A stretch of DNA of 64,000 nt. Origin: Psychrobacillus soli (GTDB taxonomy: Bacteria; Bacillota; Bacilli; Bacillales_A; Planococcaceae). The notes beneath the pieces are model-generated. The model was not told the origin of the DNA. It saw only the letters and a list, made by a program, of their open reading frames with translations, and made no database searches. Made by a program: the position numbers and the translations under genes. Positions 50,152 to 59,243 of this stretch are shown one piece after another. Each line of letters begins with the position of its first letter. Positions within the stretch are counted from its first letter, which is position 1. The DNA lies in contig NZ_VDGG01000006.1 of the NCBI RefSeq assembly GCF_006861775.1, forward strand, positions 49,806 to 113,805. Reading direction: 5' to 3'.

Positions 50152-50898
50152 ATGGACCATATGGATGAGCGTATTAAAAAAGAAATAATGGAACATACAG
50201 ACGATTCGATAGATCAGCTAAAAGACGATATTTGGAATCAATTAGATCAAGAGCTTTTTCAAGAAAAAAGCAGAAGGGAAAAACAAATGAAAAAGAAATC
50301 TAAAGCTATTCCGATTATTATTGCTGCTGCCGCTGGGGTAATGATATTGTTTAGCACACAAACTGATACAGGAATGGCATTCATTAAACAAATAAAAGAT
50401 ATATTCGTACCCGAAAAAGAAATGATTCAAAGTATTGAAGGTACAGAAGAACCAACAGATGTTGTTCTCCAAGAAGGCAAAGATGCAGAATACATCATTT
50501 ACATGGATGAAGAACGATACAAACTGATAAAAGGTGAAAACGCTGATATTATTACAACAAAAGAGCCTTTAGAGGAAAGATATCCGGAAGTTTCAATGAA
50601 AATTGAACAATTTAAAGAACTTACACCAGAAGAGATAATTGCTACAAAAGAAACGGAGCTTGCTTCGGAATATTCCAAAGTGACTACAACGGAAGTAGTA
50701 ACTGATCCGGTAGAAGGTTATAAACTGCATGCGATTGATGGAGGCACACAGTGGGATAGTCCCGTTACAAACGTATATGTAGTAGACAATAAAAACGGTG
50801 GAAGCTTTGTTATTACAGAGAAGTATTTTCTGGAAGCTGCAGAAGGTCATGGGGCAAGATTCTACGCAATGTTGCAGGAATTTGAGATTGTGGAGTAA
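50152..50898 (+). CDS. Probable membrane anti-sigma factor
   Basis: The 248-residue protein has a cytoplasmic N-terminal part (residues 1-50, IKKEIMEHTDDSIDQLKDDIWNQLDQELF), one membrane helix (about 51-65, IPIIIAAAAGVMILF) and an extracytoplasmic domain of about 180 residues ending with FVITEKYFLEAAEGHGARFYAMLQEFEIVE, similar to DUF4367-type domains. Position and topology suggest it holds the sigma factor inactive until a surface signal arrives. Confidence 0.78.
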   Translation: MDHMDERIKKEIMEHTDDSIDQLKDDIWNQLDQELFQEKSRREKQMKKKSKAIPIIIAAAAGVMILFSTQTDTGMAFIKQIKDIFVPEKEMIQSIEGTEEPTDVVLQEGKDAEYIIYMDEERYKLIKGENADIITTKEPLEERYPEVSMKIEQFKELTPEEIIATKETELASEYSKVTTTEVVTDPVEGYKLHAIDGGTQWDSPVTNVYVVDNKNGGSFVITEKYFLEAAEGHGARFYAMLQEFEIVE

Positions 50899-50908
50899 AT
50901 TATAGATA

Positions 50909-50934
50909 GTTTCATATTGATTTCAATGGGGTAT
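50909..50934 (+). promoter_or_regulatory. Sigma-B-type promoter of csbD
   Basis: GTTTCA (50909-50914), 14-nt spacer and GGGTAT (50929-50934) match the sigma-B consensus GTTTAA-N12-15-GGGTAT with one mismatch. The csbD family is a known general-stress target. Confidence 0.75.
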
Positions 50935-50970
50935 ATAGCTAATAGAACCGTAATTTGAGGAGGAATACAC

Positions 50971-51156
50971 ATGAGTGGATTATCGGACAAATTAAAAGGT
51001 ACTGTCAACAAAGTCAAAGGCGAAGCAAAAGATCAAATTGGAAATGCAACCGATGACATGAAGTTACAAGCTGAAGGTAAGCTTGATAAACTAAAAGGCG
51101 AAGCCCAACAAGAATTTGGAGAATTTAAAGAACGATTGGATAGTAAAGATAAGTAG
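50971..51156 (+). CDS. csbD: CsbD-family general stress protein
   Basis: The 61-residue charged protein consists of amphipathic helix repeats (LKGTVNKVKGEAKDQIGNATDD, KLQAEGKLDKLKGEAQQEFG), the CsbD pattern. Its role is unknown. A sigma-B-type promoter and GAGGAGG 8 nt before the ATG are visible. Confidence 0.9.
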   Translation: MSGLSDKLKGTVNKVKGEAKDQIGNATDDMKLQAEGKLDKLKGEAQQEFGEFKERLDSKDK

Positions 51157-51157
51157 T

Positions 51158-51190
51158 AACAAGCCTCCTACAAAATGTAGGGGGCTTGTT
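51158..51190. terminator. Shared hairpin between csbD and the phosphoesterase gene
   Basis: AACAAGCCTCCTACA and TGTAGGGGGCTTGTT form a 15-bp stem with one GU pair around a 3-nt loop. The T-tract is poor on either side but the position is right for both convergent genes. Confidence 0.65.
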
Positions 51191-51986
51191 ATGTAGCTTT
51201 CAAAGTAACTACCACTATTTCCGGTGTATTAAACACCCTTACCGGAATTACGCTATTACCGAGTCCTCTACTAACAATCATTTTCGTATCAGACTCTTCA
51301 TATACACCTGCTGTGTACTTCGGAAATAATCCTTGTCCAGGTGCAACTAACCCACCTAGACCAGGGAAGCGGAATTGACCACCATGCGCATGTCCCGAAA
51401 ATACAAGATCCATTCCATGATCTACATAATCCTGAAACGTTTCTGGACGATGCGATAAAACCAATGTGTAGGCATCCAACTCATCGAACTTACTCAACGC
51501 CTCCCCGACGGGTACCCCATTTAAAGGGTCCTCAATTCCTATAATACGCAACTGCTCTCCATCTTTTTCAATTGTCGTTTCTTCATTTGATAATACGATT
51601 ACACCTAAACTAACCAATGAAGCTTTAATATGATCCACGTCATTTGTAGCAATTTCATGGTTACCCGTCACATAATAAACAGGCGCAAGCGAAATAATTT
51701 GCCTCACCACATCTAAACTATTTTCCAAATCATATCGATTACTATCTATCAAATCTCCCGTCAGGAAAATAAGATCTGGCGCTGCATTTCGCACTTTTTT
51801 CGCAAGCTTTTCTTGATTCTCTCCAAACGTTGCATCATGTAAATCAGAAATTTGCACAATTTTTAGTCCATCAAATACAGTAGGAATTTTAGCTGACTCC
51901 ACTGTAATATTTGTTGTTTTAATCGCATTATTCCCTATGTATAATGCGATTGCTATGACGATTAATCCTACTAACCATTTTTTCAT
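51189..51986 (-). CDS. Membrane-anchored metallophosphoesterase (YaeI/YkuE-like)
   Basis: The 265-residue protein has an N-terminal membrane anchor (residues 4-18). Calcineurin-type motifs are VQISDLHDATFG, FLTGDLIDSNR, YVTGNHEIA, LVLSHRPE and FSGHAHGGQFR. YaeI/YkuE-type enzymes act on lipid or cell-wall phosphoesters such as UDP-diacylglucosamine-like compounds. The substrate is unknown here. Confidence 0.87.
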   Translation of the reverse strand: MKKWLVGLIVIAIALYIGNNAIKTTNITVESAKIPTVFDGLKIVQISDLHDATFGENQEKLAKKVRNAAPDLIFLTGDLIDSNRYDLENSLDVVRQIISLAPVYYVTGNHEIATNDVDHIKASLVSLGVIVLSNEETTIEKDGEQLRIIGIEDPLNGVPVGEALSKFDELDAYTLVLSHRPETFQDYVDHGMDLVFSGHAHGGQFRFPGLGGLVAPGQGLFPKYTAGVYEESDTKMIVSRGLGNSVIPVRVFNTPEIVVVTLKAT

Positions 51987-52001
51987 TTATTTTCTCCTAA
52001 A

Positions 52002-52625
52002 TTACTCTGGACTCATAATACCTACTCTATAACCTATATGTTTATTCTCGATCAATTCATTATATGCAAATACAGCTGTATCTCCCGTTGTCGTTCGAGT
52101 TGCTCCTACCGGTAACATATCTCGTTCAATTATATATGCATTGGTTACAACACCAGTAGGCAAATACGTTGGACAAACAATTGTCCAATCTAGGGATGAT
52201 TGGCTTAACATATGAAACACACGATGATGTTCTTTTGCGGCAACCTTCGATCTTTGTTTTGACTCGGATGATTCGTAACGAAGAAGCTCCGGCTCTACCC
52301 TACTTGTTAGAATTCCAGCAGTTCCGATCGTTATGATCCGATGGATTTTCTGTTTTTTCATTGCAATAATAATATGTGAAATTGACTCTGTTAATACAGT
52401 CGTCTGATCCGTTCCCAGGGCACTTATCACTGCATCTGCATTTTCTAATGTACGTTCTATATCCATTGCCAATCTTGCATCCCCTTGTAGGACGGTCAAT
52501 CTATCATGAGGTTGCACCTTCTCGGAATCCCTTACAAGCGCAGTTACTTCTATATTGTTTTGCAAAAGTAATAAAAGAATGTCTCTTCCAACACGTCCAG
52601 TAGCCCCAAACAAAGCAATTTTCAT
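52002..52625 (-). CDS. NAD(P)-binding NmrA-like oxidoreductase
   Basis: The 207-residue atypical SDR has the Rossmann motif LFGATGRVGRDIL at residues 4-16, DAVISALGTD at about 70-79 and a C-terminal DWTIVCPTYL. Such proteins include flavin reductase-like and NmrA-like redox sensors. No catalytic YxxxK is clear. The function is open. Confidence 0.8.
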   Translation of the reverse strand: MKIALFGATGRVGRDILLLLLQNNIEVTALVRDSEKVQPHDRLTVLQGDARLAMDIERTLENADAVISALGTDQTTVLTESISHIIIAMKKQKIHRIITIGTAGILTSRVEPELLRYESSESKQRSKVAAKEHHRVFHMLSQSSLDWTIVCPTYLPTGVVTNAYIIERDMLPVGATRTTTGDTAVFAYNELIENKHIGYRVGIMSPE

Positions 52626-52736
52626 TTTAAACTCACTCCTTGTTCATAATTATATCAAATGTAAAAAAAGTATCCTTGTATTTAGCTACAAGAATACTTT
52701 TTCATGTCGAATTATGTTATTTCCCGGGAAATTATT

Positions 52737-52988
52737 CTAATAGGATCTCATAGAAAAAAATAGTGCAAAAATAACTCCATAAAAAATAATAATGAGCACA
52801 ATACTAATAGCCATCCAAATAAGTGATGCACGAGCATAGTTACGACGTTTGTCTGGACTTCCAAATCCCCAGACAAAAAGCATGACGATGTTCACGATTG
52901 GGATAATCATAATAAGCATCGTAATGAGCCACTCTCCTACTGACATCTCACCGGCTGGCTGTTGTTGAAACTTTTCATGCTCTTCCAA
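52737..52988 (-). CDS. Small two-helix membrane protein
   Basis: From the TTG at 52988 (AAAGGAGGAC 6 nt upstream) the product has 83 residues: a polar N-terminus (EEHEKFQQQPAGEMSVGEW), two membrane helices and the loop GFGSPDKRRNYARASLIW typical of small Bacillus membrane proteins with tetrad structure. The longer frame upstream has no ribosome site. Unknown function. Confidence 0.7.
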   Translation of the reverse strand: MEEHEKFQQQPAGEMSVGEWLITMLIMIIPIVNIVMLFVWGFGSPDKRRNYARASLIWMAISIVLIIIFYGVIFALFFSMRSY

Positions 52989-53073
52989 TATTAGTCCTCC
53001 TTTTCCCTTCATACACTTCCATTTTATTTGGAATCGTACTAGAAAAGACGACTTTTGGAGAAAATTCACTCGA

Positions 53074-53787
53074 TTATTTTATTTTCATCAAACTCATCGG
53101 TGTCACAATTCCGATCAGTTTGTTATTTGGCTTTCCATCCTCCGTTATAAGCAGGGCTTCCAAACGACGTCCTCTCGTTACCGCTTCCTTAAAAATTTCC
53201 AATGCTTCATAAACAGATTCCTGCTTAGCGACAAATTGATGATTTTCCCTGTCGTTTTCATGTGCAAGAATTTCGCCTAATGTCGCGCGTGATCTAGAAA
53301 AGTCTTTAGACTCCACCATGCTAGCCATCCACATTGTAATACCTACGGGTGTGATTAACCCTTTAAACTGCGTACCATCATACACTGGAAATTGGTTATA
53401 CTTTTTGTCTTTAATTACTTTTAACGCATAACTTAAGGAATCCGTTTTTTGAAACATTGTCACATTCGTTCGAAACATGCTGCCGACAGTTACAGGGGTC
53501 TTCAGTGCCGTTTCAATTTCTTCCATTTTTAGGACAATATCTTCGTGTGGTTCTGCAATTGCAAACTCCATTGAAGTACGATTATGAACGATTGCATTCC
53601 GAAGATCGCCGTATTCACGCAAATCCGCTTCATATTTTCTTATTACTGCATTCTTTTTTTTCGCATAATCGATCAGTCGAAAAAACGCCATATGCTCCTG
53701 CGTTCCGATAACATCTTTCATTAGTTGGTCTATTCGATTATATGCTGTTACAAATCGATCTGAATTGCGAGTCGGCATTTTTTTCAC
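53074..53787 (-). CDS. CBS-domain-pair protein with N-terminal helical domain
   Basis: The 237-residue protein has a helical N-terminal half (RFVTAYNRIDQLMKDVIGTQEHMAFFRLID, YGDLRNAIVHNRTS, an abortive-infection/HEPN-like RNxxxHN motif). A C-terminal CBS pair follows (VTMFQKTDSLSYALKVIKDKKYNQFPVYDG, LIGIVTPMSL). The RNAIVHNR motif resembles HEPN RX4-6H signatures. CBS pairs bind adenosyl ligands. The combination suggests a nucleotide-controlled RNA-binding or nuclease role, which is inference. Confidence 0.75.
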   Translation of the reverse strand: MKKMPTRNSDRFVTAYNRIDQLMKDVIGTQEHMAFFRLIDYAKKKNAVIRKYEADLREYGDLRNAIVHNRTSMEFAIAEPHEDIVLKMEEIETALKTPVTVGSMFRTNVTMFQKTDSLSYALKVIKDKKYNQFPVYDGTQFKGLITPVGITMWMASMVESKDFSRSRATLGEILAHENDRENHQFVAKQESVYEALEIFKEAVTRGRRLEALLITEDGKPNNKLIGIVTPMSLMKIK

Positions 53788-53801
53788 CTCGAAATAGTTT
53801 T

Positions 53802-54587
53802 TTATATTTTCGTTTTAGAAATATTTCTTTTAGCAAAATAAACTGCTCCGAAAATCAGTAATACAATCGCTAATAAAGTAATGATTAAACTCCATATAAA
53901 TGGCTTTTTATCCACGCTACCATTTAATACATACCCTGCATACATAGGTATTTTCCAGGGAGAAATTGTCCAGTAAGCTCCAAGCAAAGCATCGATAAAC
54001 TGAACAAATAAAACAAGTGCAAGTGAAATTATGGAAGCTATTGCAGTCGAAAATGCCGCACTTGTGAATAGGACAATACTAACGACAAACAATAACCATA
54101 CGATGTACGTTCCAAGAAATCCTACAAACGCTCCGACATCCACTGCACCGAAAAGAACATTCGTATAATATAAATTCGCCAGTAGTCCAAGTATGACACT
54201 ACCAACCACTAGTATGCACATTATACTTAATTTACTATACACATAGCTTGTATAGGAAATAGGTCGGACATATAAAAACGTTGCAGTACCGTTCTTCCGC
54301 TCCCTTGAAATAATTCCTGCAAATCCAAGCGTTATGACTAACATGCCGATAAACTGGTACTGACTTACCGTCGACATAACAATTTGCTCTGGTGTGAACT
54401 CAGGAAATGGAAAAACAGTTCCTTCTGGCATATTCCCTACTGCATTTAAAATTTGTGGTAAATAATAATTAGTCAACGGCTCCGTAATACCAAACAACAA
54501 AAATACAAGAGGAATCCACAATATTTTAAAATTACGTACATTTTCTCTCCACTCTTTTTGAAATAATATCGAAAAATTACTCACCAT
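53802..54587 (-). CDS. ABC-2 type permease, YxlG-like
   Basis: The 261-residue protein has six predicted helices and the ABC-2 loop (RERKNGTATFLYVRPISYTSYVYSKL). It starts inside the ATPase gene (11-nt overlap). The trio small PLDc_N protein, ATPase and permease matches YxlE-YxlF-YxlG of B. subtilis, but no sigY/yxlC is present here. Confidence 0.85.
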   Translation of the reverse strand: MVSNFSILFQKEWRENVRNFKILWIPLVFLLFGITEPLTNYYLPQILNAVGNMPEGTVFPFPEFTPEQIVMSTVSQYQFIGMLVITLGFAGIISRERKNGTATFLYVRPISYTSYVYSKLSIMCILVVGSVILGLLANLYYTNVLFGAVDVGAFVGFLGTYIVWLLFVVSIVLFTSAAFSTAIASIISLALVLFVQFIDALLGAYWTISPWKIPMYAGYVLNGSVDKKPFIWSLIITLLAIVLLIFGAVYFAKRNISKTKI

Positions 54588-55482
54588 TATTCACCACCTG
54601 TAAAAAGATTTCTTCTAAACTAGCCGTCGCTCGCTCTACTTTTAATAAACTTAAATGACTTTCTGCAAGTACATGTAGTACTTCGTTCATAACTGGTTTT
54701 TCCTCTTCTATATGGATAAAAGCAATCGAATCTTCCTGTCTAGCGGGCCAAGGAGAAATTTCCACAAACTTTGCTGCTTCCTCAGTAGAAATGAAATAAA
54801 TTTTATACATTGGGTTTGCATATTTTTCCCGCACTTCTTGCATAGATCCTTGCTCCACTAATTTACCTTTTCGCAAAAACACTAATTGATCCGTCATTTC
54901 CTCTGCGTCATTTAAAATATGAGTCGAATATAAAATGGTCGTTGTTGTTTGTAATTCTTTTAGTAAATTCATTATTTCTCGTCTGCCTATAGGATCTAAT
55001 GCGGATACTGGTTCATCTAATAGTAATAATGAAGGTTTATGCACGATTGCTTGTGCAAGTCCTAGTCGTTGTTTCATTCCCCCGGAAAACGTCCCCGTCT
55101 TTTTGTTTTTTGCATCTCCAAGCCCTACAAATTCAAGCGTTTTTTCTGCTTCTTGTTTTGCTATTTTTGCATCGACACCACTTAACTTTGCGGCCATTTC
55201 CGTAAATTCAAGCGCAGTTAACCAAGAGTAAAACTTAGGATATTGCGGTAAGAAACCGATTACCTTTTGAATATCTTCTGTTATTTCTCCATCAAATACA
55301 ATCGTTCCAGCACTTTGTTTTAATAATCCTGCTAGCATCGACAAAGTCGTTGTTTTCCCTGCTCCATTTGGTCCGATTAGTGCCGTTGACGTATTTTTGA
55401 GTAATGAAAAGGTTAGACTATCTACCGCTTTTTCTTTTCCATATTCCTTCGTTAAGTCTTGCATATGAAGTAATGTTTTCAT
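54577..55482 (-). CDS. ABC transporter ATPase, YxlF-like
   Basis: The 301-residue ATPase has Walker A GPNGAGKTTT, signature FSGGMKQRLGLAQA, Walker B LLLLDEPVSALDP and H-loop STHILNDAEEM, followed by a C-terminal extension of DrrA type (about residues 215-300). Exporter of unknown substrate; it overlaps the PLDc_N gene by 4 nt. Confidence 0.92.
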   Translation of the reverse strand: MKTLLHMQDLTKEYGKEKAVDSLTFSLLKNTSTALIGPNGAGKTTTLSMLAGLLKQSAGTIVFDGEITEDIQKVIGFLPQYPKFYSWLTALEFTEMAAKLSGVDAKIAKQEAEKTLEFVGLGDAKNKKTGTFSGGMKQRLGLAQAIVHKPSLLLLDEPVSALDPIGRREIMNLLKELQTTTTILYSTHILNDAEEMTDQLVFLRKGKLVEQGSMQEVREKYANPMYKIYFISTEEAAKFVEISPWPARQEDSIAFIHIEEEKPVMNEVLHVLAESHLSLLKVERATASLEEIFLQVVNNGE

Positions 55483-55676
55483 TCATTTCGTCTCCCTATG
55501 ATGAAATAGATAATTGGTCCGATTAAATTCCCTAATACAATGATCAATGCCCATAGCCATTTAGGTCCATTTGTATTACTTACTCTGATTAAATCAATAA
55601 TAGCAACAAGCATTAATATAAATTGGATAACCACTAGTGGCAATATGAGCATCCACGGTATCGATTCGAAGTCCAC
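55479..55676 (-). CDS. PLDc_N-domain small membrane protein, YxlE-like
   Basis: From the GTG at 55676 (AGGAGG 8 nt upstream; the ATG at 55682 is too close to the site) the product has 65 residues with two membrane helices and the PLDc_N pattern VAIIDLIRVSNTNGPKWLWALIIVLGNLIGPIIYFIIGRRNE. In B. subtilis YxlE is a negative regulator of sigma-Y; here it heads the ABC operon. Confidence 0.82.
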   Translation of the reverse strand: MDFESIPWMLILPLVVIQFILMLVAIIDLIRVSNTNGPKWLWALIIVLGNLIGPIIYFIIGRRNE

Positions 55677-55889
55677 TGTCATTCCTCCTTTTTTGTTTTC
55701 TTCTATTCTACTACATATAGAACAAAAAGGTTTCAAAATTTTTTTACTTCTACTATGAATTTAGATAAAGTTGATTTCCACCGCTTAACTTCAACCAGCA
55801 AAGACCAACAGGACACAGCTCATTTCCTCTATCATAGGCGCTTACGCTTTTGTTCTGTTATAATATTTCATTGGGAAGGTGGATGAACA

Positions 55890-56462
55890 ATGAACATTTC
55901 TATTAGAAAAGCACGTAAAGAAGATGCCCGGGAAGCGGTTCCACTAATTATGGAAGCCATCGGGGATATCGCAATGCATATTACGGGAGAAACAGAGAAA
56001 ACAAAAGTAACGGAAGAATTCGAGCATTTGTTTACTCGGACGGATAATCGACATTCTTATTTATATACGTATATTGCTGAAATGGAAGGTTCAGTTGCTG
56101 GCGTGCTTGTGTTTTATTCGGCTGAACAGGCTACTACTCTCGATGCAAATTTGGAAGAATATCTATCCAATAAAAAAGGAACTGCAGTTAAAATAGATCC
56201 CGAAACATTACCTGGGGAATGGTATGTAGATACCGTAGTAGTCAATCCTACTTATCGTGGCCAAGGTATTGGTACGAAGCTTTTAAATTACGCCGAGCAA
56301 TTAGTAAAAAGCTTCGGAGGCGGCAAGCTATCTTTAAATGTAGAAACAGAAAAATATGCCGCAATAAGCTTGTATAATCGGCTAAGTTTTGATAATGTAT
56401 GTCCTTGGACAATTATCGGCGAACCTTTTTATCATATGGTGAAAACGGTAAAGGCTGATTAA
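55890..56462 (+). CDS. GNAT-family N-acetyltransferase
   Basis: The 190-residue GNAT protein starts NISIRKARKEDAREAVPLI, and the acetyl-CoA loop VVNPTYRGQGIGTKLLNYAEQ lies near residues 118-138; ISLYNRLSFDN is the typical C-terminal strand. The EamA transporter gene follows 12 nt after its stop, so the two likely form an operon. The substrate is unknown. Confidence 0.85.
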   Translation: MNISIRKARKEDAREAVPLIMEAIGDIAMHITGETEKTKVTEEFEHLFTRTDNRHSYLYTYIAEMEGSVAGVLVFYSAEQATTLDANLEEYLSNKKGTAVKIDPETLPGEWYVDTVVVNPTYRGQGIGTKLLNYAEQLVKSFGGGKLSLNVETEKYAAISLYNRLSFDNVCPWTIIGEPFYHMVKTVKAD

Positions 56463-56474
56463 AGGAGAAATTTT

Positions 56475-57377
56475 ATGAAATTATGGATTTACCCATTGAT
56501 GGTTGTTTTTGCGGCCAGTTGTTATGGGACTTTATCGACAATGGTAAAACTCGCAATTGGGGACGGGTATTCAGCCTCTGAAGCGATTTCTAGTCAATAT
56601 ATTGTAGGATTTATATTAGCTTTCATTTTATATCTGATTACTCAACGAAAACTTCCACGTTTATATGGAGGCTTTAAAATTATTTTATTAGCAGGTTTGT
56701 TTACCGCTACTACAGGAATTGTTTACGGGATGTCACTTATATACTTGCCTGCCTCTCTAGCAGTTGTTATGCTATTCCAATTTACATGGATTGGAACGCT
56801 AATCGATTGTATTTTGAGAAAACGATTGCCAACAAGACCTGAAGTTATTTCGCTCATTATTTTATTTATTGGAACGATTTTAGCGGCTGGTGTTCTTGAT
56901 GTTGATTTGAGTGGAATCGACTGGAGAGGTTGGGTTTATGGTTTTGCCGCTGCTGTGTCATTCTCCTTAAATATGAATGTTAACACGAAGCAAGTCGAAG
57001 GTATGAATACAACAACTCGTCTATTATTCGTCTCTTTTATCGCAATGATTATGATCGCCTTCTTCCAAAGTCCAGAAATTATTTGGAATGGAAAACTATT
57101 TACAGAACCATTACTGTTTTATGGACTGGCTCTCGGATTATTAGGTATCATTATTCCAATTTACTTCTTTGTAATTGCGGTACCTAAAGTGGGTGGGGCG
57201 GTTTCTTCTATACTAAGTGCGATGGAGTTACCCGTTGCCGTAATTGTTTCAGTACTCGTATTAAGCGAAGCACTATCATGGCTACAAGTTCTAGGAATAG
57301 TCGTGATTTTAGTTGGTATGTGTATTCCTACGCTCGCTGGAATTCGTAGAAACAAAAAACGACAAACTGCTTTATAA
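56475..57377 (+). CDS. EamA/DMT-superfamily transporter
   Basis: The 300-residue protein has ten predicted helices in two EamA halves (FAASCYGTLSTMVKLAI at the start, PIYFFVIAVPKVGGAVSSILSAMELPVAVIVSVLVLSE in the second half). Such carriers export amino acids or metabolites. AAAGGAGA is 6 nt upstream. The substrate is unknown. Confidence 0.85.
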   Translation: MKLWIYPLMVVFAASCYGTLSTMVKLAIGDGYSASEAISSQYIVGFILAFILYLITQRKLPRLYGGFKIILLAGLFTATTGIVYGMSLIYLPASLAVVMLFQFTWIGTLIDCILRKRLPTRPEVISLIILFIGTILAAGVLDVDLSGIDWRGWVYGFAAAVSFSLNMNVNTKQVEGMNTTTRLLFVSFIAMIMIAFFQSPEIIWNGKLFTEPLLFYGLALGLLGIIIPIYFFVIAVPKVGGAVSSILSAMELPVAVIVSVLVLSEALSWLQVLGIVVILVGMCIPTLAGIRRNKKRQTAL

Positions 57378-57387
57378 GTTAATAGGA

Positions 57388-57432
57388 ATAAAAAAGAGTC
57401 TAATTCCTACTAGAATTTAGACTCTTTTTTAT
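57388..57432. terminator. Bidirectional terminator
   Basis: AAAAAAGAGTCTAA and TTTAGACTCTTTTTT form a stem of about 13 bp with T-runs on both strands, between convergent genes. Confidence 0.88.
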
Positions 57433-57439
57433 TCAAATA

Positions 57440-58732
57440 TTACTTCACATGTACTTCCAAGAATTCGACTATACCATCTATTAAGCCTGTAGCTAATGGA
57501 AGGTCTGGATTGGAATAGGTAGCAATATTTCCTTCTCGGTCTGCAGGGGCTTCTTTCAATATATGATTCATCTTATCTACAATGAGCAAATCAGAATCTT
57601 TTTTTGCTTCATGTAATAGCTCTGCATCTTTTACTGGGACTTGAATATCTAAATTCCCATTCACTAGCAGTATTGGTTTATTTAACTTTTGTAGCTGTTC
57701 AGCCGGGTCATATTGTAGCCAAGATATCATATATGGTTGAACTGATTGGCGGAATAAGCTTTGTAACTCCGAGCTAACCGTTTTCACTTGCTCACCTTGT
57801 TTTAATTTTTCAAGAATATTCGTTGATTCTTCCATAAGGTTTGCTGGAAATTGTGCTTTCAGTTGTTCCAGAAGTACTTGTTCAATAGGTCTTCCAGCTC
57901 CAGCAATGGAAATGAACGCATCTGCGTTTGCTTTTTGGCTAGCCACCATTCCAATTAAAGAACCTTCACTATGACCGATTATTCCAACCTTCGAAAAGCG
58001 TTCATCTTCCTTTGCAAATTGGACCCATGCAGCAGCATCATCAATGTATTGGTCAAATCGTAAATCTTCTTCCTTGCCAGCTAAGCTTGCATTTTTTCCA
58101 ACTCCCCGCTTGTCGTAACGAATAGTTGCCACGCCTTCTGCCGCTAAATCCTCCGCAAGCATTTTCAAACTATTGTTTTTTCCAGGTAATGCAATTGAAT
58201 TTCCATTTCGATCAGTGGGACCAGAACCAGCAATGATCACCATAACTGGAAAAGGACCTTCTCCTGAAGGAATTTCTAGTTGGCCAGACATTGCTCCACC
58301 CTCTACCTTCACTTCCACTAGACGATCTTTTTCTACTTCCTCTTCTTTACTTCCCCTCACTATTTCAAAAGGGAAAGTCTGTCCTTGCTGCGTAAAAGTT
58401 CCCGTAATCTTTTCTTTTTCGACTTTACCATCAAACGTTAACTTTTGTCCTTGAATATTCATATCAAACAATACGTCTGATCCATTTAACTCCGTATTTG
58501 ATAGCGGATAATCGTTTAGACCTTGTACTGGAATACTAATCATCCCTTTGTCCGCTTCGAATTCAACGACAATTGGAAGCGGTTGTTCCGGAATATTAAT
58601 AGACCCTTCCCATACACCTTCTATGCTTTCTAGTGAACCCATCTCTGTTGCCTCCTCTTTTTCCTTACTACACGCAGCAAGTAATAAAAAGACCATGGCT
58701 ATTGAAGTAAAAATAATTGCTAGTTTCTTCAT
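57440..58732 (-). CDS. Alpha/beta-hydrolase lipoprotein
   Basis: The 430-residue protein has a lipoprotein signal peptide (lipobox LAAC, Cys21). An N-terminal beta-rich domain (about 35-130, EGVWEGSINIPEQPLPIVVEFE) precedes an alpha/beta-hydrolase domain with the oxyanion region IAGSGPTDRNG, nucleophile elbow GHSEGS and a late His in DKMNHILKE. It resembles BAAT/acyl-CoA thioesterase-type and Xaa-Pro-peptidase-like hydrolases of the S9/DLH group. Exported esterase or peptidase of unknown substrate. Confidence 0.85.
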   Translation of the reverse strand: MKKLAIIFTSIAMVFLLLAACSKEKEEATEMGSLESIEGVWEGSINIPEQPLPIVVEFEADKGMISIPVQGLNDYPLSNTELNGSDVLFDMNIQGQKLTFDGKVEKEKITGTFTQQGQTFPFEIVRGSKEEEVEKDRLVEVKVEGGAMSGQLEIPSGEGPFPVMVIIAGSGPTDRNGNSIALPGKNNSLKMLAEDLAAEGVATIRYDKRGVGKNASLAGKEEDLRFDQYIDDAAAWVQFAKEDERFSKVGIIGHSEGSLIGMVASQKANADAFISIAGAGRPIEQVLLEQLKAQFPANLMEESTNILEKLKQGEQVKTVSSELQSLFRQSVQPYMISWLQYDPAEQLQKLNKPILLVNGNLDIQVPVKDAELLHEAKKDSDLLIVDKMNHILKEAPADREGNIATYSNPDLPLATGLIDGIVEFLEVHVK

Positions 58733-58817
58733 ACAATCCCTCCATCTTTGTTCTATAACTAATATAACAAAGGCGGATCACAGAGTAAAGATTAGTGAAT
58801 TCTACTAAGTTAAAATA

Positions 58818-58852
58818 AAAAAGCAGAAGCGCAGATTAAACCGCGCTTCTAC
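58818..58852 (-). terminator. Terminator of the two-component/MMPL operon
   Basis: On the minus strand AGAAGCGC (58850-58843) and GCGCTTCT (58832-58825) form the stem, then GCTTTTTTATTTT. The stop codon of the last gene lies in the loop. Confidence 0.8.
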
Positions 58853-59243
58853 CTTTTTCTACTCTAAAGGTCACCAAAACAAATATCGCAAAGCTTATTA
58901 ACAATATAGTTCCACCTACAATATACGCAATAAGCGCAAACGTTTCATCCATATTAAATGGCTGTATAAACTGTAAATACATCCCTAATGTCAATCCAAC
59001 TGCTCCAATAATGGCAGCCCAACCATGAACAGCTACTAACTTAGGGGATTTAATCTTATACAATCTATAAAACAGACCATATACAAATAGCGACAACCAT
59101 CCGACCAGTAAAATATGTGCATGAATTGGGCGAAGTGCGTAAGATCCTGCCCCTGCCATATGAGAACCTAGATAAGCTCCTAGTAACCCAAATATTGCTC
59201 CTGCACGTATTAATCGTAAACTCCATCTTTCTTGCATCTTCAT
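58836..59243 (-). CDS. Four-helix membrane protein, heme-copper-oxidase-like fragment architecture
   Basis: The 135-residue protein has four membrane helices with RPIHAHILLVGWLSLFVYGLFYRLYK, a His-rich helix start reminiscent of NorB/cytochrome oxidase subunit I helix II, and a second conserved histidine in AVHGWAA. Small proteins of this kind are annotated as membrane or cytochrome-oxidase-like proteins; haem binding is not proven. Its ATG overlaps the MMPL gene stop by 4 nt. Confidence 0.7.
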   Translation of the reverse strand: MKMQERWSLRLIRAGAIFGLLGAYLGSHMAGAGSYALRPIHAHILLVGWLSLFVYGLFYRLYKIKSPKLVAVHGWAAIIGAVGLTLGMYLQFIQPFNMDETFALIAYIVGGTILLISFAIFVLVTFRVEKGRSAV

